Source: DATLYH01 sp035575035 (GTDB lineage Bacteria; Planctomycetota; Planctomycetia; Gemmatales; Gemmataceae). From it: 64,000 nucleotides of DNA. Below are positions 43,534 to 50,948 of the stretch, one piece after another (within the stretch, counting starts at the first letter, position 1; the number at the start of each line of letters is the position of its first letter). The stretch is from positions 1 through 64,000 of the forward strand of contig DATLYH010000224.1 of NCBI GenBank assembly GCA_035575035.1. The letters run 5' to 3'. The notes under the pieces were generated by a model that was given only the letters and a program-made list of their open reading frames with translations, made no database searches and was not told the origin of the DNA. The translations under genes and the position numbers were made by a program.

Positions 43534-43693
43534 TAATAAACTCTCAAATGGGGTGGACCACTGGCTCGTCCCCGATCTGGGCCAGGGGCTTCCCCTCCAG
43601 GATATGGTCCCTGATGATGGCCTGTTCGCGGGGAGGGAGGGGATGGAGCAGCTGGAGGGCTCGTTCCTGGGTCTCGTGCTGCACGGCTCTGGC
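43534..43693 (-). pseudogene. possible sigma factor region 4 remnant
   Basis: Minus-strand frame: QERALQLLHPLPPREQAIIR then DHILEGKPLAQIGDE, ending at TGA. The pattern L-PPRE-xIIRxxxLEGxxLAxI is that of sigma70/ECF region 4.2, cut before the recognition helix. Short and without a start, so only tentative. Confidence 0.3.
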
Positions 43694-43854
43694 GGCATAC
43701 GTTCATCGCTCTGCTCGACCGGGCAGGGGTAAGCCTTAAGCAGGCAATGCAGTTGGCCCGCCACAGCGACCCCAAGCTGACGATGGCCCGGTATGGGCGT
43801 GCCCAGCTGCACGACCTAGCCGGGGTCGTGGAACGCCTCTCCGTTTGCACTAAT
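43690..43854 (+). pseudogene. tyrosine recombinase (integrase), C-terminal fragment
   Basis: Frame reads WRHTFIALLDRAGVSLKQAM then QLARHSDPKLTMARYGRA and QLHDLAGVVERL. R in RHTF, H in ARHS and Y in MARYG are the box II residues of tyrosine recombinases. The N-terminal and core regions are missing. It lies 150 bp from tRNA-Arg, a common integration site for such elements. Confidence 0.75.
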
Positions 43855-44003
43855 CTTGAACAAGCAGGCGCTCTCCGAAGCGCTTGGGTGAGTCTTTCTG
43901 ATCAGAAGGGCAGTAGTGGACAACCAGCCGGTGAAGGGTTGCAACTGCTTGGTCTGCTTACGGTTGATGCGCCAAGAGACGTGGTGAAAGGGGATGAGGG
44001 GAG

Positions 44004-44077
44004 CACGCCCGGCAGGATTCGAACCTGCAACCTGCGGATCCGAAGTCCGCTGCTCTGTCCAGTTGAGCTACGGGCGC
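44004..44077 (-). tRNA. tRNA-Arg (anticodon UCG)
   Basis: Cloverleaf reads on the minus strand from gcgcccgtagctcaactgg (acceptor and D arm) through anticodon stem gcgga, loop cttcgga and stem tccgc, to the T arm caggttcgaatcctg and acceptor cgggcgt. The anticodon in the loop is TCG, which decodes CGA. The acceptor stem pairs fully with one G-U. No CCA is encoded. The gene is intact although the DNA on both sides is debris. Confidence 0.95.
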
Positions 44078-44254
44078 AAAACTCAGCATGCCAAGAGATT
44101 GGTGTTGCTTTCCGCTGCCTCCCTCTACCCCCCTGCACACCCGCGCCTGCACCCGCTAGGTTTGGTGAGTGGTGGAGATGTGTCTACAACCTACCACTCA
44201 CCACCACACAGGGATCCCAGCCCCATTCTACCGCACCCACTCCTGCGGGCAAGC

Positions 44255-44991
44255 CAGCCAAGCCCGATCTAGAGTTCCTCCTCTTCCCCCATGCGAGTGG
44301 CCAGTGGGCCAAGAAAATCAGGAGCCGGCTGAAGTCCTCGGGGTTCACAACATGGCCGTCTACCGCGTGGCCCAGCGGTTCCGCGCGCACGGTGCATGGA
44401 GCCTGCTCGACGGCCGAGAGGACAACGGCACGCCCCGCTCGACGAGCACTATCTGGCGATCCTGTACCGCACAGTCCGCTCGTCGCCCCACGAGCCTGGC
44501 GGGCGGCGCCCCCTGGGACCCGAGAGTTGTTGGTGGAGACTCGGACGCGGCAGACCGGCATCCGCATCCCTGGGGCAACCCTGCGCCGGGCGCTGACACT
44601 GATTCAGGCTCGACGGGGCCGACCGCGGCCCACGGTTCGTTGCCCGTGGTCGCCCGCCGCCCAAGCGCGCCGGCAGGGCGCTAGCCGCTGGCTGCGGGCC
44701 ACGCGGCCGCGGCAGCCGGTCGCCGTCTACGAGGACGAAATGGACATTCCCTGGAACCCGAAGATCGGCCTGGACGGAATGGTTCGCGGCCAGCCAAAGG
44801 AAGTGCGGACGCCCCGGACCAACGCGAAACAGCCCCAAGGAGAAGTGGATCGAGCGCGGGGGGAGACCTTCATGCCAACGTTACCCGCAACCACACGTGT
44901 CGAGCCATGAAGGCACCGATGAAGGGAGTGCGCGAATACCTGGGGCGGCGTCATCGCATCCGCGGAGGCGTGGAGCGACGGCGGGCAGGAT
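44255..44991 (+). pseudogene. IS630-family transposase pseudogene, several frameshifts
   Basis: Pieces of one transposase lie in different frames. QENQEPAEVLGVHNMAVYRV then AQRFRAHGAWSLLDGRE is the N-terminal helix-turn-helix region. LDEHYLAILYRTVRSSPH and GIRIPGATLRRALTLIQA then RRGRPRPTVRCPW follow. VAVYEDEMDIPWNPKIGLDG then MVRGQPKEVRTPRTN is the DDE core, and HANVTRNHTCRAMKAPMKGV near the end resembles the C-terminus. At least three frame changes and an internal deletion before the last piece make it inactive. Confidence 0.8.
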
Positions 44992-45163
44992 AACCGATCC
45001 GCTGCCGATTCGCGCACGGTCATTTAAATTGACGGCCCGGACCGGAAGGAAGGTTTTTTCTGGATTTTCCCTTGTTTTCCGACCAGCCACCTGTAATACT
45101 ATTCCAACATTCGTAATACCAACCGGGGACTGCCCTAGGGGTGGGATCAGGAAAGGATGCACC

Positions 45164-45736
45164 ATGAACAAACTACTTCCCGCCGGAGCCCTGGTGGCCG
45201 TGTTGATGGCGTTGGTCAGCCCCCGCCCGGCCCTGGCACATCGGCTCCTCGCCGAATGCAGGTTGCGGGGCGACCAGGTTGAGGTGGAGGCGTTCTACGA
45301 CGACGACACCCCGGCCGGTAACGCCCGAGTGGCCGTCCTCGATGCGCAGAAGAATACGGTCGCCGAGGGACGCACCGACGCCGAGGGCCGCTGGACTTTC
45401 CCGGCCCCCGCGGCCGGCACCTATCAGGTCGTGGTCAATGCCGGTGCCGGCCATCGCGCCCAGATTTCGATCACCCTGCCGGGAGGAAAATCGGCCGGGA
45501 CGGAATCGCCGCATACCCCGTCCAACCTCTCCCCAAAGCCGGCCGGCCAAGAGACCGGCGCTTCGCCAACGATCCATGCAGGGCCGACCCGTGCCGAGGC
45601 CGTGCGCTTCCCCTGGGTCCGGGTGGGCATCGGCCTGGCCCTCATTGCCGCCCTGAGCCTGGTCCTGTGGTTCTTCCTCCAGCGCATCCGTCCTCCTGCT
45701 GCCCCGACCGAGCAGGAACCGGCTGGTGATGTCTGA
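45164..45736 (+). CDS. exported carboxypeptidase-regulatory-like domain protein with C-terminal anchor
   Basis: 190 aa. Signal peptide (KLLPAGALVAVLMALVSPRPALA), then a beta-sandwich of about 85 residues (FYDDDTPAGNARVAVLDAQK, TDAEGRWTFPAPAAGTYQVV), as in carboxypeptidase regulatory-like and DUF4198-type domains, a Pro/Thr linker and a membrane helix near the C-terminus (IGLALIAALSLVLWFFLQR). It is therefore probably anchored with the domain outside the cytoplasm. Similar proteins sit near metal transporters in other bacteria, but none is here. GGAAAGGA precedes the ATG; a weak promoter (TTGTTT-16-TAATAC) lies near 45080. Confidence 0.72.
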   Translation: MNKLLPAGALVAVLMALVSPRPALAHRLLAECRLRGDQVEVEAFYDDDTPAGNARVAVLDAQKNTVAEGRTDAEGRWTFPAPAAGTYQVVVNAGAGHRAQISITLPGGKSAGTESPHTPSNLSPKPAGQETGASPTIHAGPTRAEAVRFPWVRVGIGLALIAALSLVLWFFLQRIRPPAAPTEQEPAGDV

Positions 45737-45794
45737 TCCAGATGGTTGATGATGTTTGATCCACATGGCTTGCGCCCGAAAGAGGAAGTCCGCT

Positions 45795-46781
45795 ATGAGG
45801 AAGCGACGCGCGTTTACCCTGATCGAATTGCTGGTCGTGATCGGCATCATCGCGGTGTTGATGGGCTTGCTGGTGCCGGCCGTCCAGAAGGCGCGGGAAG
45901 CGGCGAACCGGATGAGCTGTCAGAACAACCTCCGGCAGCTCGGCATCGCCTTGCACCATTGCCACGACGCCCAGGGTACCTTTCCTGCTGCCTACGAGGA
46001 AAAGACCTGGCCGCCCGATCCGACGGTGCCGCGCGAGCACCATCGCTGGTCGGTGCTGGCCCAGCTTACCCCCTATCTGGAACAGACCAATGTGTACAAC
46101 ACACTGGACCTCTCTTATCCGTTGATCGGCGGTCGGAACCAGAACCCGCCCTTCTCGGTGTTCCCGGTCAACCAGTTCGGTGTGTCCCAGAAAGTGAAGC
46201 TATTCCTTTGTCCGAGCGACAGCGGCATCATCGTGGACCAGCGCTTCGGACCGACGAACTACGTTGCCTGTTCGGGGGACGGGTCCAATGGCGGCGAGGG
46301 GCGCGGAGCCGGCGGCGTGTTCACCATCAACGCACGCCATCGAATCGCCGACATCACCGACGGCACCAGCAATACGGTGTTGATGTCGGAGAGCATTCTC
46401 GGCCGGGGCGGAGACAACTTTACCGGCCCGGGACCCGTCGATGTGCGGACGGTCTATTGCAGCCTCGGGGTGGGTAGCGGCGGCCTGACCGAGAACGACC
46501 GCGACCGCTGCACCACCTGGAATGTTCGCCGCGGCCGCGCCTGGGCCGACGGCGATTACAACAGCGGCCTCTACAACCATTACGACCCGCCAAACTCCGC
46601 GAAACCCGACCTGGTCCGCCACAATAACCCCGGTTGGCGGGCGGCCCGCAGTTGGCACGCCGGCGGTGTCAACGTGCTGCTCGGCGACGGAGCGGTGCGG
46701 TTCATGGCCGACGGTGTTGCACTGTCCAGCTGGCGTGCTCTGGCCACCCGCGCCGGCGGTGAGGTGCCGGCCGGCGATTAA
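45795..46781 (+). CDS. DUF1559 protein with prepilin-type N-terminus
   Basis: 328 aa. N-terminal class III signal [20 protein letters not shown] (prepilin peptidase cleavage before F, then a long hydrophobic helix), followed by the DUF1559 region ([33 protein letters not shown], and near the end [19 protein letters not shown]). Planctomycetes have very many of these pseudopilin-like proteins, whose roles are largely unknown. The ATG at 45795 has GAGGAAG and places the cleavage site 6 residues in. It is 58 bp downstream of the anchored beta-sandwich gene, same strand. Confidence 0.95.
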   Translation: MRKRRAFTLIELLVVIGIIAVLMGLLVPAVQKAREAANRMSCQNNLRQLGIALHHCHDAQGTFPAAYEEKTWPPDPTVPREHHRWSVLAQLTPYLEQTNVYNTLDLSYPLIGGRNQNPPFSVFPVNQFGVSQKVKLFLCPSDSGIIVDQRFGPTNYVACSGDGSNGGEGRGAGGVFTINARHRIADITDGTSNTVLMSESILGRGGDNFTGPGPVDVRTVYCSLGVGSGGLTENDRDRCTTWNVRRGRAWADGDYNSGLYNHYDPPNSAKPDLVRHNNPGWRAARSWHAGGVNVLLGDGAVRFMADGVALSSWRALATRAGGEVPAGD

Positions 46782-46929
46782 CAATGCCGCCGGGTTAGTC
46801 ACCGGGATCAGGGATTCGTGGCGCCCCGTTGCTGCCTTGCAAGGGTGCTTCCGCCAAGTGACTTGCAGGCGCACGCCGGTTCCGCCACCATGGAAGGAGG
46901 TCATCATCTGGCCGAGACGGAACCAAGCC

Positions 46930-48312
46930 ATGAACCCCTTCCGCAACCTTCCATCCGTCAACGAGGTCCTGGAGGCGGCGCCGATCCGGGACCTGGCCGG
47001 CGCATGCGCCCACGAGGTGATCGCCGCTGCGGTCCGTGCCGAACTGGCCGAGTTGCGGCAGCGCCTGGGCCGAGGCGAGTCGATCGACGGCACCGCGGAC
47101 GCCGACGCCGTGGCCCGTCGCGTCGCCGAGCGCCTCGGGCGGGAGCTGCGGCCGAAGCTGCGGCCGGTCATCAACGCCACCGGCATTGTCCTGCACACCA
47201 ACCTTGGGCGGGCCCCCATCGCCGAGGAGGCGGCCCGGGCGGCTTACGAGGCAGCCCGCGGCTACCTCAACCTGGAACTCGACCTGGAGACCGGCAAGCG
47301 CTCGTCGCGGCAAAACGCCATCCGCGAGTGGGTCTGCCGGCTGACCGGGGCTGAGTCGGCCACCGCGGTCAATAACAACGCGGCCGCCACCGTCATCGCC
47401 CTCCGCGCCCTCTGCGCCGGCAAGGAGGTGATTGTCTCGCGCGGCCAGCTCATCGAGATCGGCGGCAGCTTCCGTATCCCCGAGATCATGGCCGTCTCGG
47501 GGGCGGTGTTGCGCGAGGTCGGCACCACCAATATCACGCGCCTGGCCGACTATGAGCGGGCCATCGGCCCGGCCACCGGCGCCCTGATGCAAATCCATAC
47601 CAGCAACTACCGCATCTCCGGCTTCACCAAGGCGGTGCCGTTGGCCGACCTGGTGGCCCTGGGCAAGAAGCACAACCTGCCGATCCTCGACGACATCGGC
47701 TCAGGCGCCCTGCTCGACTTCGGGCGCTTCGGCTTCCACGGCGAGCCGGTCGCCCGGCAGAGCATCGCGGCAGGGGCCGATTTGGTACTTTTCAGCGGCG
47801 ACAAGCTCCTGGGCGGGCCCCAGGCGGGCATCATCGCCGGCCGCAAGGAGTTCATCCAGAAGATTGAGAAGGACCCGCTGATGCGGGCCTTCCGACTCGA
47901 CAAGATGACATTGGCCGCTCTCGAGGCGACACTGCGGCTGTACCTGCACGAGGAGCGGGCCCTGCGCGAGGTGCCGGGGCTGCGCATGCTGGGGACGCCG
48001 TTGGAGGAATTACGGCAGCGGGCCGAAGCGCTGGCGGCCCGGCTCGGCGAGGTCGAAGGACTGGCGGCGGTGCGAGTGAGCGAAGACGTGGCCTACGTCG
48101 GCGGCGGCTCGCTGCCCGACCAGGCGATGAAGACCTGGGTGCTGGAGCTGGAGGCGCGGCAGCGGAGCGATGCGGAGCTGGCCCATCGGCTGCGGACGGG
48201 CGACCCGGCCGTGCTGGGCCGGCTGCGCGACGGCAAGCTGGTCCTGGACGTGCGCACCATCTTCCCCCACCAGGAGACGGCCCTGGTCGAAGCAGTACGG
48301 CGGGCGGTCTAA
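46930..48312 (+). CDS. selA: L-seryl-tRNA(Sec) selenium transferase
   Basis: 460 aa. PLP enzyme that converts seryl-tRNA(Sec) into selenocysteyl-tRNA(Sec). Motifs: LPSVNEVLEAAPIRDLAG at the N-terminus, VINATGIVLHTNLGRAPIAE, LNLELDLETGKRSSR, VNNNAAATVIALRAL, HTSNYRISGFTKAV and the PLP lysine segment VLFSGDKLLGGPQAGIIAG (K292). It implies that the organism makes selenocysteine, although selB, selD and the tRNA(Sec) are not in the window. The ATG at 46930 gives the family N-terminus, but the only good ribosome site (GGAGG, 46895-46899) is about 30 bases upstream. Confidence 0.95.
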   Translation: MNPFRNLPSVNEVLEAAPIRDLAGACAHEVIAAAVRAELAELRQRLGRGESIDGTADADAVARRVAERLGRELRPKLRPVINATGIVLHTNLGRAPIAEEAARAAYEAARGYLNLELDLETGKRSSRQNAIREWVCRLTGAESATAVNNNAAATVIALRALCAGKEVIVSRGQLIEIGGSFRIPEIMAVSGAVLREVGTTNITRLADYERAIGPATGALMQIHTSNYRISGFTKAVPLADLVALGKKHNLPILDDIGSGALLDFGRFGFHGEPVARQSIAAGADLVLFSGDKLLGGPQAGIIAGRKEFIQKIEKDPLMRAFRLDKMTLAALEATLRLYLHEERALREVPGLRMLGTPLEELRQRAEALAARLGEVEGLAAVRVSEDVAYVGGGSLPDQAMKTWVLELEARQRSDAELAHRLRTGDPAVLGRLRDGKLVLDVRTIFPHQETALVEAVRRAV

Positions 48313-48333
48313 TCGGGGGTCGCCTGGGATGTT

Positions 48334-48380
48334 CTTGCCGCTTGCGGCTTGGCGCTCGACCCGGGGCCGCAAGCGGCAAG
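48334..48380. terminator. 15-bp perfect hairpin between convergent selA and HEAT genes
   Basis: CTTGCCGCTTGCGGC (48334-48348) pairs with GCCGCAAGCGGCAAG (48366-48380), loop 17 bases. It lies in the 99-bp gap between two convergent genes and can serve both. Confidence 0.65.
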
Positions 48381-48411
48381 GACCCCCGGCCCTGGCGATG
48401 CGGCCTGACGA

Positions 48412-50043
48412 CTAATCCAATCCCTCGCGGCCCAGCTTGGCGCGGGCATCCTTGGCCAGCTTGGAGCGCGGCGAACGCTTCACCACCAGACGAAGTGCCT
48501 CGGCGCCGAGGTTCCTCTCCTGGCGGTCCTTCTCCTTCTCTGCGAAGTGGAAGCCAAGGTAAAACAGGTCTTCCGGGTCGAGCCACTTGGCTTTCTTGAG
48601 GAAGTCGAGCAACTCGGCCTCATGGCTGTGTACCAGGCTGGCGAACTGATCGAGGCAGGGATCGGCGGCGCGAGCCTCGGCGGCGAGGTCATGGCTGGAG
48701 ACCTTCAACCCGCAGCCGGCCAACTCCATCCGCACCGCCGCACTGCAGGCCGGGTCGCGGGCCAGCAGCCGCAGATAGGTCAGGGCGGTGGAGTAATCCT
48801 TCTTCTTGCGCAGGGCCAACGCCCGCTCCTCCAGGCGGTCGCGCAGCTCGCGGGCGTCGGCCTCGCGGAGCAGGAAGAGCAGCGGATCGGCCCGGCGGTC
48901 GCCCGCCTCCAGATAAGCGCAGGCCCGGGTCAGCAGCTGCTTACGCTGGGCCGGCGAATAGGTGCGCACCAGGCCGGTCTGGGCCCGAGCCAGCGTCCAG
49001 GCCTCGTCCACCGACGCGGCCTTCAACAATGCCTCGATGAGCGCCTTGCGCCCCTGCTCCAACCGGGCCAGGCAGGCCAGCGCCTCGCTGCGCAGTGTTT
49101 GGTCCGGGTGGTTCAGCTGACGGAGCAAGGCGGCGGCGACCTCGGCCGAGTCGTGGCCGCCGATCTTCTCGATGGCCAACCGGCGGACGGCAACATCGGG
49201 AGCGTCCAGCAGGGGCAGCCAGTCCGGCACGGCACGCGGCAGGACCGGCACCGTCTTGAGGATCATCAGGGCCGGGGCGGCGACGCGGAAGTCGGGGTCG
49301 GCGGCGCAGGCGAACAGCCGTCGCAGCTGCTCCTTGCCAAGCGCTCCGCCCTGCTTGCCCAGGGCTTGCAGAGCGGCGGCCCGCAGCTCGGGGGAGTGCG
49401 GCGGCTGGGTCCGCTCCCAGAGAAGCGGCTCGGCTCGCGGGTCGTCCAGCGCTGCCAGCAACCGGACTACCGCCATTTCCGAAGCGGGCGGCAGCGGCGA
49501 TTTCTTGTTTCGGCCGAGCAGGTCGATCAGGCGGTCGGCCAGCGCCTGGCGATGGGCCTTGCTGAGACGAGGGATCTCGGCGGCCAGGGAGCTGGCGGCG
49601 GAATCGACCACGCCCGGGTCGTTATCCAGGAGCGCTTCCAGGGCGGCGGTCTCGGAGGCCGCGGTGCCGGCGGTGGCCAGGGCGGCAGCGATGCGCCGGC
49701 GCAGCCCCGGAGCAACCTTGGGCATCAACTCTTGCAAGGCACGGGTGCCGCGGGTGCCCAATCGGGCCGCTGCCCGCGCCGCTGCCTCGCCCTCCGGCCC
49801 TCCTTGGCTCACGCGCTCCAGAATGCGGGGCAACACCTGTTCGATGCGCAGCTTGCCCACTGCCTCCAGGGCCTGGAGCCGAACATTGGGCGAGGGGTCG
49901 TCCAGCGCCTCGCCCAGCGCGTCGGCCAGCTCGGGGTCGCGCGCCGCGACCTCGCCGAGGACCAACGCCGCCGCACAGCGGACATTCTCGGGGTGATGGG
50001 GGCGCAGCAACTGCAGGATCTTTTTACTGGTGACATCGAGCAT
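48412..50043 (-). CDS. HEAT-repeat protein
   Basis: 543 aa. Most of the protein is made of HEAT-like helical pairs, for example ENVRCAAALVLGEVAARDPE, SPNVRLQALEAVGKLRIEQV and PDVAVRRLAIEKIGGHDSAE, over residues about 10-380. The last 150 residues contain TPR-like helices (YSTALTYLRLLARDP) and a coiled-coil-like charged end (LVVKRSPRSKLAKDARAKLG). No enzyme domain. Probably a scaffold for protein-protein contact. Start at 50043 (LDVTSKKILQLLRP); the frame upstream to 50151 lacks structure. Confidence 0.8.
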   Translation of the reverse strand: MLDVTSKKILQLLRPHHPENVRCAAALVLGEVAARDPELADALGEALDDPSPNVRLQALEAVGKLRIEQVLPRILERVSQGGPEGEAAARAAARLGTRGTRALQELMPKVAPGLRRRIAAALATAGTAASETAALEALLDNDPGVVDSAASSLAAEIPRLSKAHRQALADRLIDLLGRNKKSPLPPASEMAVVRLLAALDDPRAEPLLWERTQPPHSPELRAAALQALGKQGGALGKEQLRRLFACAADPDFRVAAPALMILKTVPVLPRAVPDWLPLLDAPDVAVRRLAIEKIGGHDSAEVAAALLRQLNHPDQTLRSEALACLARLEQGRKALIEALLKAASVDEAWTLARAQTGLVRTYSPAQRKQLLTRACAYLEAGDRRADPLLFLLREADARELRDRLEERALALRKKKDYSTALTYLRLLARDPACSAAVRMELAGCGLKVSSHDLAAEARAADPCLDQFASLVHSHEAELLDFLKKAKWLDPEDLFYLGFHFAEKEKDRQERNLGAEALRLVVKRSPRSKLAKDARAKLGREGLD

Positions 50044-50167
50044 GGCCGGCACACCGGGGAGGCTGGCCCCCTGCGCCGGCGAACAGTCCATCGGCGCGGC
50101 GGGACAGCTGAAACTCACTGGTGAGCATATCCCGGGCATGCGGGGACTCAAGGGGCGCCACCGGAGG

Positions 50168-50509
50168 TCACCGCTCGGGCGGCGTGTACGGCATCGGCTG
50201 CGACTGCGGCTGAGGGACCAGGCGCGTTGGCGGGCTGCTCAGCGGCGGCACGGTCGTCTGCGGGGTCAGCGGGGTTGGCGGAGGCAGCCCATTGGGAGGG
50301 GCGACCAACGGATCACTCGGCGGGACGATCATTGGTCCGTTGCCTTCCAGGACCGGACCGTCGCTGACACACGCCGGCCCCAGGTCGATGCACTCGACCC
50401 CGGCCGAGCGGTTCCGGTGGAACAGCGGGTGGTTGGCCAGACTGGAGCAACCCCCGGTCAGCCCGAGGCCCCCCGCCAAGACGACAGCAGCCAGACGCGC
50501 GCGAAGCAT
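50168..50509 (-). CDS. proline-rich lipoprotein
   Basis: 113 aa. Lipoprotein signal with hydrophobic core and LTGGC lipobox, Cys about 21. After a short conserved-looking region (SLANHPLFHRNRSAGVECID), the C-terminus is almost wholly Pro/Thr/Val/Gln. AGGAAA precedes the ATG at 50509. No family known. It ends 124 bp before the start of the HEAT gene on the same strand. Confidence 0.65.
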   Translation of the reverse strand: MLRARLAAVVLAGGLGLTGGCSSLANHPLFHRNRSAGVECIDLGPACVSDGPVLEGNGPMIVPPSDPLVAPPNGLPPPTPLTPQTTVPPLSSPPTRLVPQPQSQPMPYTPPER

Positions 50510-50769
50510 GGATTGTTTCCTGTTCTGCAAGAGCCGAACGGAGTCCGGATGGGCAAACGGAGAAAAGGAGCGACCCGGCCGGTCTGAGCCGGATGGGAAG
50601 CAACAAGACCGGCCCGCCCGATAATCATGCATCCGGGAGCCGGCCGGGGCAACCGATGGCGGCTGGCGGATTGCAGGTTGTGGATTGGCGGAAGCCGTTA
50701 CAACCCGCAAGAGAGGGATGCACGATGAAATCCGAATGATGAAGTCGCCCGTCCTTGTGTCTTTGGGTG

Positions 50770-50948
50770 GAGCCCGGAGCGCTACGAGCCCGGAGCGCTA
50801 TGAGCCCGGAGCGTTAGCGACGGGTACTCTGAGCCCGGAGCGTTAGCGACGGGATAAGGATTGCCCCGTCGCTAACGCTCCGGGCTCGGATGATTCGTCG
50901 CGGACGCGCCGGGCTCGGATGATTCGTCGCGGACGCGCCGGCTCGGAT
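50770..50948. repeat. palindromic repeat array (family D)
   Basis: Five or more cccggagcgttagcgacggg or cccggagcgctacgag units, then inverted cccgtcgctaacgctccggg and two direct copies of ggatgattcgtcgcggacgc plus gccggg. The whole can form a large hairpin just downstream of the S41 protease gene. Confidence 0.8.

Larger units (their letters stand above)
38217..44991. mobile_element. decayed accessory island beside tRNA-Arg
   Basis: This 6.8-kb stretch holds almost only fragments: two Rhs pieces, a toxin-tip/immunity-like pair, remnants of at least four insertion-sequence families, a RAYT pseudogene and the end of a tyrosine recombinase, plus a few intact cargo genes. Several genes (38543-39101, 39220-40227, 41100-42305) are clearly less GC-rich than the flanks. 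The recombinase fragment and the tRNA-Arg gene at the right side suggest an integrative element that entered at the tRNA and then decayed. No matching direct repeat (att) was identified at the left side. Confidence 0.5.

Noticed and set aside
43747..44910. 387-codon plus-strand frame as one gene
   Set aside because: It joins the end of an integrase, the complement of tRNA-Arg and part of a frameshifted IS630 transposase; it is a chance fusion.
46782..46929. tRNA(Sec) gene upstream of selA
   Set aside because: No cloverleaf with a TCA anticodon or long variable arm can be drawn from this stretch.
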